Part shown: piece by piece, positions 19,091 through 28,747 of the stretch | Layout of the letters: each line of letters begins with the position of its first letter | Numbering within the stretch: position 1 is the stretch's first letter | NCBI GenBank assembly: GCA_022794015.1 | Contig: JAAWDZ010000015.1 | Location: 1 to 60,917 of the forward strand | Source: Eubacterium sp. | Lineage (GTDB): Bacteria > Bacillota > Clostridia > Lachnospirales > Lachnospiraceae | DNA: 60,917 nt | Direction: 5' to 3' | Translations under genes and position numbers: made by a program | The notes under the pieces: model-generated | The model's input: only the letters and a program-made list of their open reading frames with translations | Database searches by the model: none | What the model was told of the DNA's origin: nothing

Positions 19091-20665
19091 ATGGAAAATA
19101 TCATGCGTTTCAGACATAACGCCATGCAGGTAAATTCACTGTCTGCTTTCATGGGAATGAAAGGAGGCGTACGTCAAAACTGCAAGGATGTATATTTTGT
19201 CCGGCTCATCGGTACAAATGCAACATTGATGTCTGATATCAGACAGATGGATTATCGTATGACGGAGCGTATGGAACAAAGGCAGGATCTTATTTACCGG
19301 CGTATCAATTGTCTGCCTGCGCCTGGCAGCACAGCGGACGCCGCATATTATGAACGCTGTTATCAGGCGTTTCTGGACGCACACAAGCAAACGGCATCAT
19401 CCAAAACACTGAAAGGCGACGCATCATATGCACGTCTGTTGGCAAGCGGCCTTCAAACAGCGCTTAAGCTTTATAAAACAGAGCGGCCTCAGATGAGTGC
19501 GTCGATGGAGAAAAATTTCGTGGTTAAAATGCTGTTCTGGCAAGATGCACTGCTTAGTGATATAATGACTTGCTGGCACGAACAGCTTTCGGTAAAACTG
19601 GTACTGTCCAATATAACGAAACAGCAGGAATATTTTTTTGCTTATCTGCTTACACTTTTGGGATGCGACGTTTTACTTTTACAGAGTGGAACGGATATTT
19701 CGCCAAAAGAAGACGCGCTTAATTTATCGCAGAAGGTAAAGAACGGGTCATTTCAGCAGATTGTGATTCCCGAATATAATAAAGCGGAGATTTTAACCGA
19801 GATCAGACAGTCTTCCTGTCCGTCAGGGAATGCATTGCATTCGGGCGCCCAGGCTGTTTCGCAAAATGTACGGTTTTCGGCGGCGGGCACATCGACAGAT
19901 ACATCCGGCCCAATTGTGCTTAAAATTCCGCCCCGCCCAGGCTCGTCAAAGGCGGCTGGTTCTTCAGCTTCTTCCATTTCACCGGGCCGTCCGGTAAGCG
20001 CGGTGAAGCCGTCGTTTACTGCGGCACCCTGTCCGGCAGCGACAGCGAAGCCATCAGCGTCCCATGACCGTGCGGTTTCTGGCAGCTATCCTGTGGAGAA
20101 GAACTTTGAAGAGCTGGCGCAGCTTGCCTCATCCGTAGTTTTGATTGCGATCCATAACCAAAACGGCGATGTGATCGGAACCGGATCCGGCATAATGATT
20201 GGCAGGGACGGCTACATATTAACGAATAACCATGTGGCGAGCGGCGGAAAGTATTATTCGGTACGGATAGAGGATGACGAAACAACATATTCTACAGATG
20301 AACTGATTAAATATCATTCGACTCTGGATCTGGCCATCATCCGAATTAACCGTATGCTGCGTCCGCTTCCCGTTTACAAGGGAGCGAAGTCATTGGTACG
20401 CGGCCAGAAAGTAGTCGCAATCGGCAGCCCATTAGGATTGTTTAATTCTGTATCCGACGGCATTATATCGGGCTTCCGCAAAATTGACGGAGTGGACATG
20501 ATTCAGTTTACGGCGCCGATTTCCCGCGGCAGCTCCGGCGGCGCGGTTTTAAATATGTACGGCGAAGTGATTGGAATGAGCACAGCGGGCATTGACTCCG
20601 GCCAGAATATTAATCTGGCGATGGGATATGAGTGCATCAACCGTTTTATCAGTGGTTTTGTGTAG
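19091..20665 (+). CDS. YceG-like N-terminal domain fused to HtrA-type serine protease
   Basis: 524 residues, first gene of the ter operon. The C-terminal 200 residues are a trypsin-fold HtrA/DegP-like protease with a complete triad: H381 (LTNNHVA), D413 (LDLAIIRIN) and S482 (RGSSGGAV). No PDZ domain follows. No signal peptide or membrane segment is evident, so it probably acts in the cytoplasm. The N-terminal half aligns with the N-terminal region of YceG, the next gene: KNFVVKMLFW against KNAYIKFMCW, and GCDVLLLQ (191 on) against GCDVVLLQ. A Ser/Pro/Ala-rich linker (about 245-330) joins the halves. The ATG has GAGGGAG 11 bases upstream; a GTG at 19079 overlaps that site and is less likely. 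Confidence 0.82.
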   Translation: MENIMRFRHNAMQVNSLSAFMGMKGGVRQNCKDVYFVRLIGTNATLMSDIRQMDYRMTERMEQRQDLIYRRINCLPAPGSTADAAYYERCYQAFLDAHKQTASSKTLKGDASYARLLASGLQTALKLYKTERPQMSASMEKNFVVKMLFWQDALLSDIMTCWHEQLSVKLVLSNITKQQEYFFAYLLTLLGCDVLLLQSGTDISPKEDALNLSQKVKNGSFQQIVIPEYNKAEILTEIRQSSCPSGNALHSGAQAVSQNVRFSAAGTSTDTSGPIVLKIPPRPGSSKAAGSSASSISPGRPVSAVKPSFTAAPCPAATAKPSASHDRAVSGSYPVEKNFEELAQLASSVVLIAIHNQNGDVIGTGSGIMIGRDGYILTNNHVASGGKYYSVRIEDDETTYSTDELIKYHSTLDLAIIRINRMLRPLPVYKGAKSLVRGQKVVAIGSPLGLFNSVSDGIISGFRKIDGVDMIQFTAPISRGSSGGAVLNMYGEVIGMSTAGIDSGQNINLAMGYECINRFISGFV

Positions 20666-20709
20666 AAACTGAGCAGCAGTTCGCAACAGGAATTGGAAGT
20701 GAAAAGGCG

Positions 20710-23034
20710 ATGTTTGATCATAAGAAAATTCAGGATCCGGAAGATTTTTTTATACCGCTTTCCAAAAGAAGGGAAAAAGGTGTCTATTTTTACCGGATCA
20801 GCAGCTATAATGGGATAATTGGTGATTTTTTAAACAAATATTATGAGACAGCCAGACGTGTTGGCGTTATTATAGAGGGCAGGATTCCAAATCCGGATGA
20901 AAAGAACCTGTCTTACTTTGAGGAAGTGATGGGGCTTGGCTTTCAGATGAGTGAAGCCTTCTTCACAGAAAGCCTGAAGCTCTGGCTTCCCAGGATGAAT
21001 GAATTTCAGCGCAGAAACATAGCGTCGTCCATCTTTAGGACACTGGATTTGCTGCGTAAAAAAGGCAAGAATGAGAACATGCTGAAAAATGCCTACATCA
21101 AGTTTATGTGTTGGCTTTACTATAAATTTGAACGGATAGTAAATCATCTTGGAGAAGAGAACCTTCCTAAGATTTTGTATGAAGGGGAGGTTGGCAAATA
21201 TGAGCTTTTGATGCTTTCTGTCCTGTCAGACGCCGGATGCGACGTGGTTTTGCTGCAGTACAATGGGGATGATAATTACCGTAAAACAGACCCGCAGTCG
21301 CAGTATTCAGAGGCGCTGCCTGTTCCTGACGGCGGTAAATTTCCGGCGGATTTTAATTTAAAGTGGATGGAAGCGCAGATGCGCAGGAAAGTAGATCGTC
21401 AGCGTCTGTACGGCGTCAGCCCGCAGCTGCTGAACTGTACAAACGCCTGGATAGAAGGCAGAGGGCTTTCGGATATGTTAAAAAGCCCTGAAACAAGGGT
21501 AAGAGATCCGAATCTGTTTTATAACTGTTTTTTGCGGATAAACGGCGTAGAGGATAAACTGACTTATGTAAATGAACTGTACCAGTTTCAGTCAGAGTTA
21601 AAGCGCGCCGGACGCAAAACAGTAATTGTGGACAGTGGACTTATCCCTCCGACACCAGAAGAGATTCGCCAGATTCGCCGGAAAAGTTATACTTTAACCG
21701 AAACGGCAAATGATGTGCCGCATGGAAAGTCTTCCGGGTATACAAGGCCGGATCAGATGATAATGGATCTTTCAGCAAATATCCGCTATACAGGAAATCC
21801 AGAGCTGCAGCGGCTGATGCATAAAGCATTTGTGGATATTCTTCTGGAAGAGAGCGAAGCGTCCGGTTTGAGTTTAAATAAACTGACAAACAAAGCCGTT
21901 TTTCTGTTATGCTTTTTAAAACGATACCAGTCAGCGCTGTTTTCGGGCTGGAAGGCTCCGCAGATTGGCTGTTTTATCCTGCTTGGGGGCTGTAAGAATG
22001 AGAACGAGGTGATGTTTGTCCGCTTTTTGTCACGGCTTCCGGTGGATGTGCTGATTCTGGTCCCGGATTTGGGGCATAAATGTACACTGCAGGATAAAAT
22101 GCTGTACGAAATCAATTACGCGGATGCCATGACGCTTGAAAAGTATCCGACGCAGGAAGGGGAAGTACAGATTGGCACGGCGGCGTATCATGCGGAGCGC
22201 GAACTGGATACGATTATGTATCAGGATTCCGGCATGTACCGCAATCAGCAGTACAGCAAGGCCAATGCCGTGATTCTGCAGACGACGTATGAGGAAATTG
22301 CGCTTTTGTGGGATCAGGAATTAAAATACCGGCCGAATTTTGGTACAGTTGATTCTGTGGTAAACGTTCCGGTTTTATTTGCAAAAGTTTCCGGCGTAAA
22401 AGATGGACTGGTTCCGCAGTACTGGGCGGGGATTAAAGCCCTTGTGACACAGGATACGATGGTGATCAAAAATATCCCTTATATCCGTCCGACCGATCCG
22501 AATCCAATGAAAGCCCATACAGCGGAATTTTATAAAAACGGCAGGTTACAGAGGGCTAAAATCAAGTCGCACCCGGCTTACCCGTATGGTTTTCTGCGGG
22601 AAGAAATTCAGGAGCATATTTTAGATAAGCTGCAGCTTATGCTGACGCAAAAGCCCATCAGAGGCATGTTTGAAAATGGTACGGAGTATACGGTAATCGC
22701 TTCCGTCCTCAATTTGAACAAGGATATTGTGAGGATGATACAGAGGTTTGATTTTACAAAGAAGAATCCTAAGATCATTTTTATTTTAAATAATGAAAAC
22801 GTACTGTCGGCAGAGGACACCATTCTGGCAGCGTTTTTAAACCTGGCAGGATTTGATATTTTGTTCTTTGTACCGACCGGGTATCAGAGCGTAGAAAAAT
22901 ATTTTAATTATAGAAGCATGGAAGAACATCAGATCGGGGATTATATGTATGATCTGCATGTACCCGATTTTAAAAAGGCAGCTTCTGGGACGAAACCGTC
23001 CTGGCGTGATATAATTTTTAAGAGAGGCAGGTAA
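20710..23034 (+). CDS. yceG: YceG family protein of the Ter stress system
   Basis: 774-residue cytoplasmic protein of the YceG family (Pfam YceG_bac, proposed as a component of the Ter-linked biosynthetic module). I see three copies of one short alpha/beta unit, each a hydrophobic strand, a helix and a second strand: around GCDVVLLQ (176), PVDVLILVPD (444) and GFDILFFVPTG (714). This suggests triplicated domains, one of which is shared with the protease gene upstream. The biochemical activity is unknown. The start chosen (MFDHKKIQD) lies after the stop of the previous gene; telA begins 2 bases after the stop, so it is tightly coupled. Confidence 0.85.
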   Translation: MFDHKKIQDPEDFFIPLSKRREKGVYFYRISSYNGIIGDFLNKYYETARRVGVIIEGRIPNPDEKNLSYFEEVMGLGFQMSEAFFTESLKLWLPRMNEFQRRNIASSIFRTLDLLRKKGKNENMLKNAYIKFMCWLYYKFERIVNHLGEENLPKILYEGEVGKYELLMLSVLSDAGCDVVLLQYNGDDNYRKTDPQSQYSEALPVPDGGKFPADFNLKWMEAQMRRKVDRQRLYGVSPQLLNCTNAWIEGRGLSDMLKSPETRVRDPNLFYNCFLRINGVEDKLTYVNELYQFQSELKRAGRKTVIVDSGLIPPTPEEIRQIRRKSYTLTETANDVPHGKSSGYTRPDQMIMDLSANIRYTGNPELQRLMHKAFVDILLEESEASGLSLNKLTNKAVFLLCFLKRYQSALFSGWKAPQIGCFILLGGCKNENEVMFVRFLSRLPVDVLILVPDLGHKCTLQDKMLYEINYADAMTLEKYPTQEGEVQIGTAAYHAERELDTIMYQDSGMYRNQQYSKANAVILQTTYEEIALLWDQELKYRPNFGTVDSVVNVPVLFAKVSGVKDGLVPQYWAGIKALVTQDTMVIKNIPYIRPTDPNPMKAHTAEFYKNGRLQRAKIKSHPAYPYGFLREEIQEHILDKLQLMLTQKPIRGMFENGTEYTVIASVLNLNKDIVRMIQRFDFTKKNPKIIFILNNENVLSAEDTILAAFLNLAGFDILFFVPTGYQSVEKYFNYRSMEEHQIGDYMYDLHVPDFKKAASGTKPSWRDIIFKRGR

Positions 23035-23036
23035 AT

Positions 23037-24173
23037 ATGGGGCTTAATTTTAGTAAAACAGCAGCGGCGCAGCAGCCTGCAGCCGTTGATGTAAAAAATG
23101 AAATTGTAGAAAGCTATGATATTGTAGAAGACAGAAAACAGATGAATGAGGCGTTAGTCAATTCCAAAGAGGTGGACGCACTTACCAGTACGATTGAGCT
23201 GGACAATCTGGAGACGATTGTGTCCTTTGGCGCACAGGCGGCGGAAGAGATTTCCAAAGCTTCGGATGTTGTATTAAACAGTATGAATATGTCTCAGATA
23301 GATGATTCAAGCGAGATGTTAAATACACTTGGTAAGATTATGTCCAAGTTTGATATCGAAGAGCTTCAGGAAAATCCGGGGCTTTTTAATAAGCTCTTTG
23401 GCAATATGCGTAAGCAGCTGGATAAAATTCTGGCCAAATATCATACTATGGGCGAAGAGGTGGACAAAATCTATGTACAGCTCAAACAGTACGAATCCGA
23501 AATTAAACAGTCTAACCGCAAGCTGGAGCAGATGTTTCAGGCAAATGTCAATTATTATCATGAACTGGTCAAATACATACTGGCCGGAGAGCAGGGATGT
23601 CGGGAAATTGAGGAATATATTGCAAAGCGGCAGTCCGATATGGAAGCGACTGGCGACATGTCTATTCAGTTTGAACTGCAGAGCCTAAATCAGGCGCTGC
23701 AGATGTTGGAGCAGCGGACACAGGATCTGCGCACAGCGGAAAGCGTGGCGATGCAGTCCGTACCGATGATCAAGACGATGGAATTTTCCAATATGAATCT
23801 GGTACGTAAAATCAATTCCGCATTTATTGTAACGCTTCCGGTATTTAAACAGGCGCTTGCACAGGCGATTATGCTCAAACGCCAGCGGATTCAGGCAGAG
23901 GCTATGTCCGCCCTGGATCAGAAGACGAATGAAATGTTGATTAAAAATGCACAGAATACGGTAGAACAGTCGAAGATGACCGCCCGTATGGCGTCCGGCA
24001 GCTCTATCAAGATTGAAACCTTAGAAACAACCTGGAAGACAATTGTGGACGGTATTAACGAGACAAAACAGATTCAGGATGACGCGAGAAAGAAGCGTGT
24101 GGAGGATCAGGCAAGGCTCGAAAATATTAAAGCAGAGTTTAACAGGATGTATCATATGCCAAACAATAAATAA
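23037..24173 (+). CDS. telA: Toxic anion resistance protein TelA (YceH)
   Basis: 378 residues, helical throughout, with long coiled-coil stretches and the TelA core ([21 protein letters not shown] near 265, then [12 protein letters not shown] and [13 protein letters not shown]-like segments). TelA family members associate with TerD proteins and are linked to tellurite, antibiotic and envelope stress tolerance; the mechanism is unknown. It is translated directly after YceG and before three terD genes, the order also found in yce-type operons of Bacillus. Confidence 0.92.
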   Translation: MGLNFSKTAAAQQPAAVDVKNEIVESYDIVEDRKQMNEALVNSKEVDALTSTIELDNLETIVSFGAQAAEEISKASDVVLNSMNMSQIDDSSEMLNTLGKIMSKFDIEELQENPGLFNKLFGNMRKQLDKILAKYHTMGEEVDKIYVQLKQYESEIKQSNRKLEQMFQANVNYYHELVKYILAGEQGCREIEEYIAKRQSDMEATGDMSIQFELQSLNQALQMLEQRTQDLRTAESVAMQSVPMIKTMEFSNMNLVRKINSAFIVTLPVFKQALAQAIMLKRQRIQAEAMSALDQKTNEMLIKNAQNTVEQSKMTARMASGSSIKIETLETTWKTIVDGINETKQIQDDARKKRVEDQARLENIKAEFNRMYHMPNNK

Positions 24174-24189
24174 TGGAGGAGGTAATTCT

Positions 24190-24771
24190 ATGCCAATCAG
24201 TTTATCAAAAGGACAGAAAGTAGATTTGACAAAAGGAAATCCGGGGTTAAAAAGCATTATGGTAGGTCTTGGATGGGATGTAAATACATTCGATTCCGGA
24301 GCGGATTTTGACCTGGATGCAGCAGCATTTATGTTAGGGGCAAATGGAAAATGCCCGACAGAAAAAGAGTTCATTTTTTACGGCAACCTGGAGCATGCCA
24401 GTGAATCTGTCAAACATATGGGAGACAACCTGACAGGAGAAGGAGAAGGGGATGATGAGGAAATCCATGTGGATCTGTCCAAAATTCCGGCTAATGTAGA
24501 GAGAGTGGCATTTACCGTTACCATCTACGAGGCGGAGAGCAGACGCCAGAATTTCGGTCAGGTATCCAATTCGTATATCCGAATTGTAGATCAAACCACC
24601 GGGACGGAGTTAATCCGTTACGATTTGGGGGAGGATTTTTCTATTGAAACAGCAATTGTCGTAGGAGAACTGTACCGTCATAATGGAGAATGGAAATTCA
24701 ACGCTATTGGCAGTGGTTTTCAGGGAGGCCTTGCAGCATTGTGCGGCCACTATGGCATACAGGTTGCATAG
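24190..24771 (+). CDS. terD: TerD family protein, copy 1
   Basis: 193-residue TerD/TerE/CABP1-like calcium-binding beta-sandwich. Conserved elements: [22 protein letters not shown] near residue 22-43 split by acidic ligands, [14 protein letters not shown] near 80, and the C-terminal [14 protein letters not shown]. Aspartates of these segments are expected to bind Ca2+. It is preceded by TGGAGGAGG and lies in tandem with two paralogues, copy 2 being the more similar. Confidence 0.95.
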   Translation: MPISLSKGQKVDLTKGNPGLKSIMVGLGWDVNTFDSGADFDLDAAAFMLGANGKCPTEKEFIFYGNLEHASESVKHMGDNLTGEGEGDDEEIHVDLSKIPANVERVAFTVTIYEAESRRQNFGQVSNSYIRIVDQTTGTELIRYDLGEDFSIETAIVVGELYRHNGEWKFNAIGSGFQGGLAALCGHYGIQVA

Positions 24772-24818
24772 GCGGTTGCCTGAATTGTTACATGGAAACA
24801 GAGTGAAAGGAGAATAAT

Positions 24819-25400
24819 ATGCCAGTCAGTTTGAAAAAAGGACAGAAAGTAAGCCTGACGAAAGATAATCCGGGCCTGACAAAAGTAGTCGTAGGTCTTG
24901 GATGGGATGTCAATGCATTTGATACCGGAGGAGATTTTGATTTGGATGCAGCGGCATTTTTATTGGCCGATACCGGCAAGATTACGAAGTCTGAGGATTT
25001 TGTATTTTATGGTAATTTAACGCATCCGTCGGGAAGTGTGCAGCATCAGGGAGACAACCGTACCGGCGTTGGTGATGGGGATGACGAGCAGATTAAAATT
25101 GATTTGAAATCCGTTCCGGACAACATTACTAAGATAGCGTTTACCGTTACTATTTATGAAGCAGAGCAGCGGAACCAGAACTTCGGGCAGGTCAGCAATG
25201 CGTTTATCCATATTTATAATGAAGAAACGGGAGAAGAAATGCTGCGCTACGATCTGGGGGAGGACTTCTCTATCGAAACGGCAGCTGTATTTGGCGAGCT
25301 TTATAAAAACAATGGTGAGTGGAAATTCAATGCAATTGGCAGCGGCTATCAGGGCGGTCTGGCTGCGCTTTGCACTAACTTTGGGGTAGAACTGGAATAG
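24819..25400 (+). CDS. terD: TerD family protein, copy 2
   Basis: 193 residues and nearly collinear with copy 1: [34 protein letters not shown] and [21 protein letters not shown]. All acidic putative calcium ligands are kept. AAAGGAG stands before the start. A recent tandem duplication explains copies 1 and 2. Confidence 0.95.
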   Translation: MPVSLKKGQKVSLTKDNPGLTKVVVGLGWDVNAFDTGGDFDLDAAAFLLADTGKITKSEDFVFYGNLTHPSGSVQHQGDNRTGVGDGDDEQIKIDLKSVPDNITKIAFTVTIYEAEQRNQNFGQVSNAFIHIYNEETGEEMLRYDLGEDFSIETAAVFGELYKNNGEWKFNAIGSGYQGGLAALCTNFGVELE

Positions 25401-25412
25401 GAGGAAAAGCAT

Positions 25413-26003
25413 ATGTCAGTAAGTTTACAAAAAGGACAAAAAGTCAGTCTGTCAAAAGACAACGCAGGGCTTTCCAAGGTGATGATTGGATTGGGATGGG
25501 ACGAAGCGAAACGCTCCAAAGGAGGATTTTTCGCACCCAAGCCGCAGCCGATTGACTGTGATGCATCCGCACTTTTGCTGCAGGGCGGCAGGCTGCTCGA
25601 TAAATCGGATATAATCTATTTTGGCAATCTGTCGCACAAGAGCGGCACCGTGCAGCATATGGGCGATAATTTAACCGGCGCAGGGGAAGGCGACGACGAG
25701 CAGATTCTTGTGGATTTGGCCAGAGTTCCGGCAGAGTACGACAGGATTGTACTGGTAGTCAATATCTATCAGGCGGTAAAGCGTAACCAGCATTTCGGCA
25801 TGATACAAAATGCATTTATCCGACTGGTAGACGGCAGGAATAACAATGAAATGTGCAAATACAACCTGAGCGAGGATTATTCCGGCATGACAGCGCTCAT
25901 TTTCGGTGAGGTTTACCGCCACAACGGTGAGTGGAAGTTTAATGCAATCGGCCAGGGAACGAACGATCCGGGACTCGGAGAGCTTGCAAACCGGTATATC
26001 TAA
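25413..26003 (+). CDS. TerD family protein, copy 3 (divergent, with basic insertion)
   Basis: 196 residues. The core is TerD ([36 protein letters not shown]), but the first metal site is interrupted by a lysine/proline-rich insert (RSKGGFFAPKPQPIDCDASA), and the ending GTNDPGLGELANRYI differs from copies 1 and 2. Similar inserts occur in other TerD-like subfamilies. AGGAGGAAAAG precedes the ATG. It probably assembles with the other TerD proteins but may differ in calcium binding. Confidence 0.92.
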   Translation: MSVSLQKGQKVSLSKDNAGLSKVMIGLGWDEAKRSKGGFFAPKPQPIDCDASALLLQGGRLLDKSDIIYFGNLSHKSGTVQHMGDNLTGAGEGDDEQILVDLARVPAEYDRIVLVVNIYQAVKRNQHFGMIQNAFIRLVDGRNNNEMCKYNLSEDYSGMTALIFGEVYRHNGEWKFNAIGQGTNDPGLGELANRYI

Positions 26004-26041
26004 TACTATCCGCCAAGGATAAGGTAAAAAGGAGATAAGAC

Positions 26042-28747
26042 ATGAAATTTCAAGGACTTAACGATCAGGAAGTTTCCGATTCGAGACAAAAATTTGGATC
26101 AAATGAAATCCCTGATTCGGAACCGACAACATTCTGGGAGGAGTTTAAGGAAACATTTGGAGATCCCATGATTAAGATCCTGCTCGCAATTGCGGCGCTT
26201 ATGATTGTGATGTTTTTCTTTGGCTATGCGGAGATTTACGAACCGCTCGGTACGATTGTAGCTGTTTTGATTGTGGCGTTCGTATCGGCTAAAACAGGTG
26301 TTGCCAGCGATACCAAGTACCGCGAATTAAAAGACAGTACCAAAAAAGATCAGTGTAAGGTGCATCGGAATGGCATTGTTACTGTAATTGATGTAGATGA
26401 CGTTGTAGTAGGCGATAAAGTGCTCTTACAGTCCGGCGACAAAATCCCGGCGGACGGTATTTTAGTATCCGGCGCGCTTGCCGTAGACAACTCTGCATTA
26501 AACGGTGAAGCCGAGGAATGCAAAAAAACGGCGGCGGATGAAAGCGTACAGCTTGCTGATGATATTACCGGAGACACGTTTGTGGATAAACATTCCCTGT
26601 TCCGCGGGGCAGTCGTATTTGACGGCGAGGGTATTTTGGACGTGCGCAAGGTTGGTCTGAAGACCATGATGGGCAAGATGGCAGAGGAGATGCAGGAAGA
26701 CGAACCGGATTCTCCGCTTAAGGTGAAGCTTGCCAGGCTGGCAAATCAGATTTCTACATTTGGTTATATCGGAGCTATTGTCATTGCCGTACTTTATTTT
26801 GCATATTTTGTGACATCTCACGGCGGTGTATCCGCATACTTTGCACTGGGCTTTGAACAGATAGTCAAAGATGTTATAAATGCAGTATCTTTAGCGGTTG
26901 TTATTATTGTCTGCGCGGTGCCGGAAGGTCTGCCGTTAATGATTTCCCTGGTGCTGATGCAGAATACGAGCAAAATGTTAGATCACAACGTGCTTGTCCG
27001 CAAAGCAGAAGGTATAGAAACCGCAGGCTCATTAAACATCCTGTTCAGCGACAAAACCGGAACCATTACCAAAGGAATGTTGGAAGTCGTAGACTTCTTT
27101 ACGGCAGACGGCAGTTCCATTGAAATTTCTGAACTTAATAAGCACAGCGCTATAAAAAGCCTGTTAGACCTTGCCATCGGCAAAAATACACAGTCTATGT
27201 ATGATGGGGAGCACAGGGTAATCGGCGGCAACGCAACAGATCAGGCGCTGATGAAATTTTTGGGCGAGCCCACTTTCCGTACGCTGGAAGCCGACAAAAA
27301 TTGTGTAATCACCCGGTCACAGGGCTTTAATTCTACGAATAAATTCAGCCAGGCCAGAATTGACAGCGCAGGCAAAACCTTTTACAAAGGCGCGCCTGAA
27401 CGTCTGCTTGCACAGGCCAAAACCTGTCTGGATGCAAACGGCCAGGTAAAGCCCATCGACAAAGCTGCCCTGGATAAAAAAATTGACGCGCTGGCAGAAA
27501 AGGCAATGCGTGTGCTTGCCTTCGGTTATTCCGAAAAAGATCTGACAGAAAATAAAATCAATGATGATATTGTCATCATCGGCTTAGTCGGCATTCGCGA
27601 CGACGTACGTCCGGAAGCAAGAGAAGCCATTTGGGAAGTACAAAATGCCGGAATCCAGGTAGTTATGATCACAGGAGACCGTTTAGAGACAGCCGTTGCC
27701 ATTGCCAGAGATGCAGGTCTTTTAAAAAGCGCAGAAGACAAGGCACTTTCTTCCGCACAGCTAAACGAAATGTCAGATGACCAGCTCAAGCAGCTAATCC
27801 CTCATATCCGCGTAATCGCAAGGGCGCTGCCGACCGATAAATCCAGAATGGTGCGCCTCTGCCAGGAAATGAACTTAGTCGTAGGTATGACCGGCGACGG
27901 CGTCAACGACTCCCCGGCATTAAAACGTGCGGACGTCGGGTTTGCCATGGGAAGCGGTACGGAAGCCGCTAAGGAAGCCGGCAAAATTGTTATTTTAGAT
28001 GATAATTTTAAATCCATCAAGGACGCCATCTGGTACGGCAGGACGATTTACCACAACATCTTAAAGTTCTGTAAATTCCAGCTGGTCATCAACGTAGCAG
28101 CCGTTGTAGTCAGCGCCATTGCTCCATTCTTTGGAGTTGAGGAGCCGTTAAAGGTCACGCATCTGCTGTTTGTCAATCTCGTTATGGACGGCCTTGGCGC
28201 CATCATGCTCGGCAACGAGCCTGCGCTTAAGAAATACATGGACGAAAAACCGCGGCGCAGAGATGAAAGTATTGTCAGCAAAAAGATGATGGCGCAGATT
28301 GTTACAATGGGCGCATGGCTTACCATAATCAGCTTTGTATTTTTAAAACTGCCGTTTTTTGCAGACCTGTTTGGCGGATGGGCAGCAGATGAAGCTGGGA
28401 ATGTTTTGACCGGAGTGCCAAATGCAGAGCATTTAACCGGCTACTTTGTACTGTTTATCGTAAGCGCCCTGTTTAACGGTTTTAACGTTCGTGACGAAGG
28501 CTTTGCGATATTTAAAGGCTTAAACGAAAACACCGGTTTCCTGAAAGTGTTCTTTACAATTATACTTGTACAGGCATTGATCGTAAATGCAGGCCTGATC
28601 CCGTTTGCGGTGTTTACTTGGATTGGAAATATGTTCAGCTGCGTGCCGTTTGGAATTCAGGGATGGATTGCAGTTTTTCTGCTTGCTGTAACAATGATAC
28701 CAGTAGATCTGATTCGCAAAGTAGTCGTGGGAGATGCAAAACACTGA
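26042..28747 (+). CDS. Calcium-type cation-transporting P-type ATPase
   Basis: 901-residue P2-type ATPase. Visible motifs: the actuator loop altered from TGES to NGEA (ALNGEAEECKK), PEGL in the fourth helix (VPEGLPLMISLVL), the phosphorylated aspartate D337 in SDKTGTITKG, KGAPERLL in the nucleotide domain and TGDGVNDSPALKRADVG in the hinge. About ten membrane helices are arranged as in PMCA/SERCA pumps. Family knowledge suggests Ca2+ efflux; Mn2+ is possible. The position between terD genes and the HAD gene ties it to the Ter stress operon and to calcium-binding TerD proteins. Confidence 0.93.
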   Translation: MKFQGLNDQEVSDSRQKFGSNEIPDSEPTTFWEEFKETFGDPMIKILLAIAALMIVMFFFGYAEIYEPLGTIVAVLIVAFVSAKTGVASDTKYRELKDSTKKDQCKVHRNGIVTVIDVDDVVVGDKVLLQSGDKIPADGILVSGALAVDNSALNGEAEECKKTAADESVQLADDITGDTFVDKHSLFRGAVVFDGEGILDVRKVGLKTMMGKMAEEMQEDEPDSPLKVKLARLANQISTFGYIGAIVIAVLYFAYFVTSHGGVSAYFALGFEQIVKDVINAVSLAVVIIVCAVPEGLPLMISLVLMQNTSKMLDHNVLVRKAEGIETAGSLNILFSDKTGTITKGMLEVVDFFTADGSSIEISELNKHSAIKSLLDLAIGKNTQSMYDGEHRVIGGNATDQALMKFLGEPTFRTLEADKNCVITRSQGFNSTNKFSQARIDSAGKTFYKGAPERLLAQAKTCLDANGQVKPIDKAALDKKIDALAEKAMRVLAFGYSEKDLTENKINDDIVIIGLVGIRDDVRPEAREAIWEVQNAGIQVVMITGDRLETAVAIARDAGLLKSAEDKALSSAQLNEMSDDQLKQLIPHIRVIARALPTDKSRMVRLCQEMNLVVGMTGDGVNDSPALKRADVGFAMGSGTEAAKEAGKIVILDDNFKSIKDAIWYGRTIYHNILKFCKFQLVINVAAVVVSAIAPFFGVEEPLKVTHLLFVNLVMDGLGAIMLGNEPALKKYMDEKPRRRDESIVSKKMMAQIVTMGAWLTIISFVFLKLPFFADLFGGWAADEAGNVLTGVPNAEHLTGYFVLFIVSALFNGFNVRDEGFAIFKGLNENTGFLKVFFTIILVQALIVNAGLIPFAVFTWIGNMFSCVPFGIQGWIAVFLLAVTMIPVDLIRKVVVGDAKH

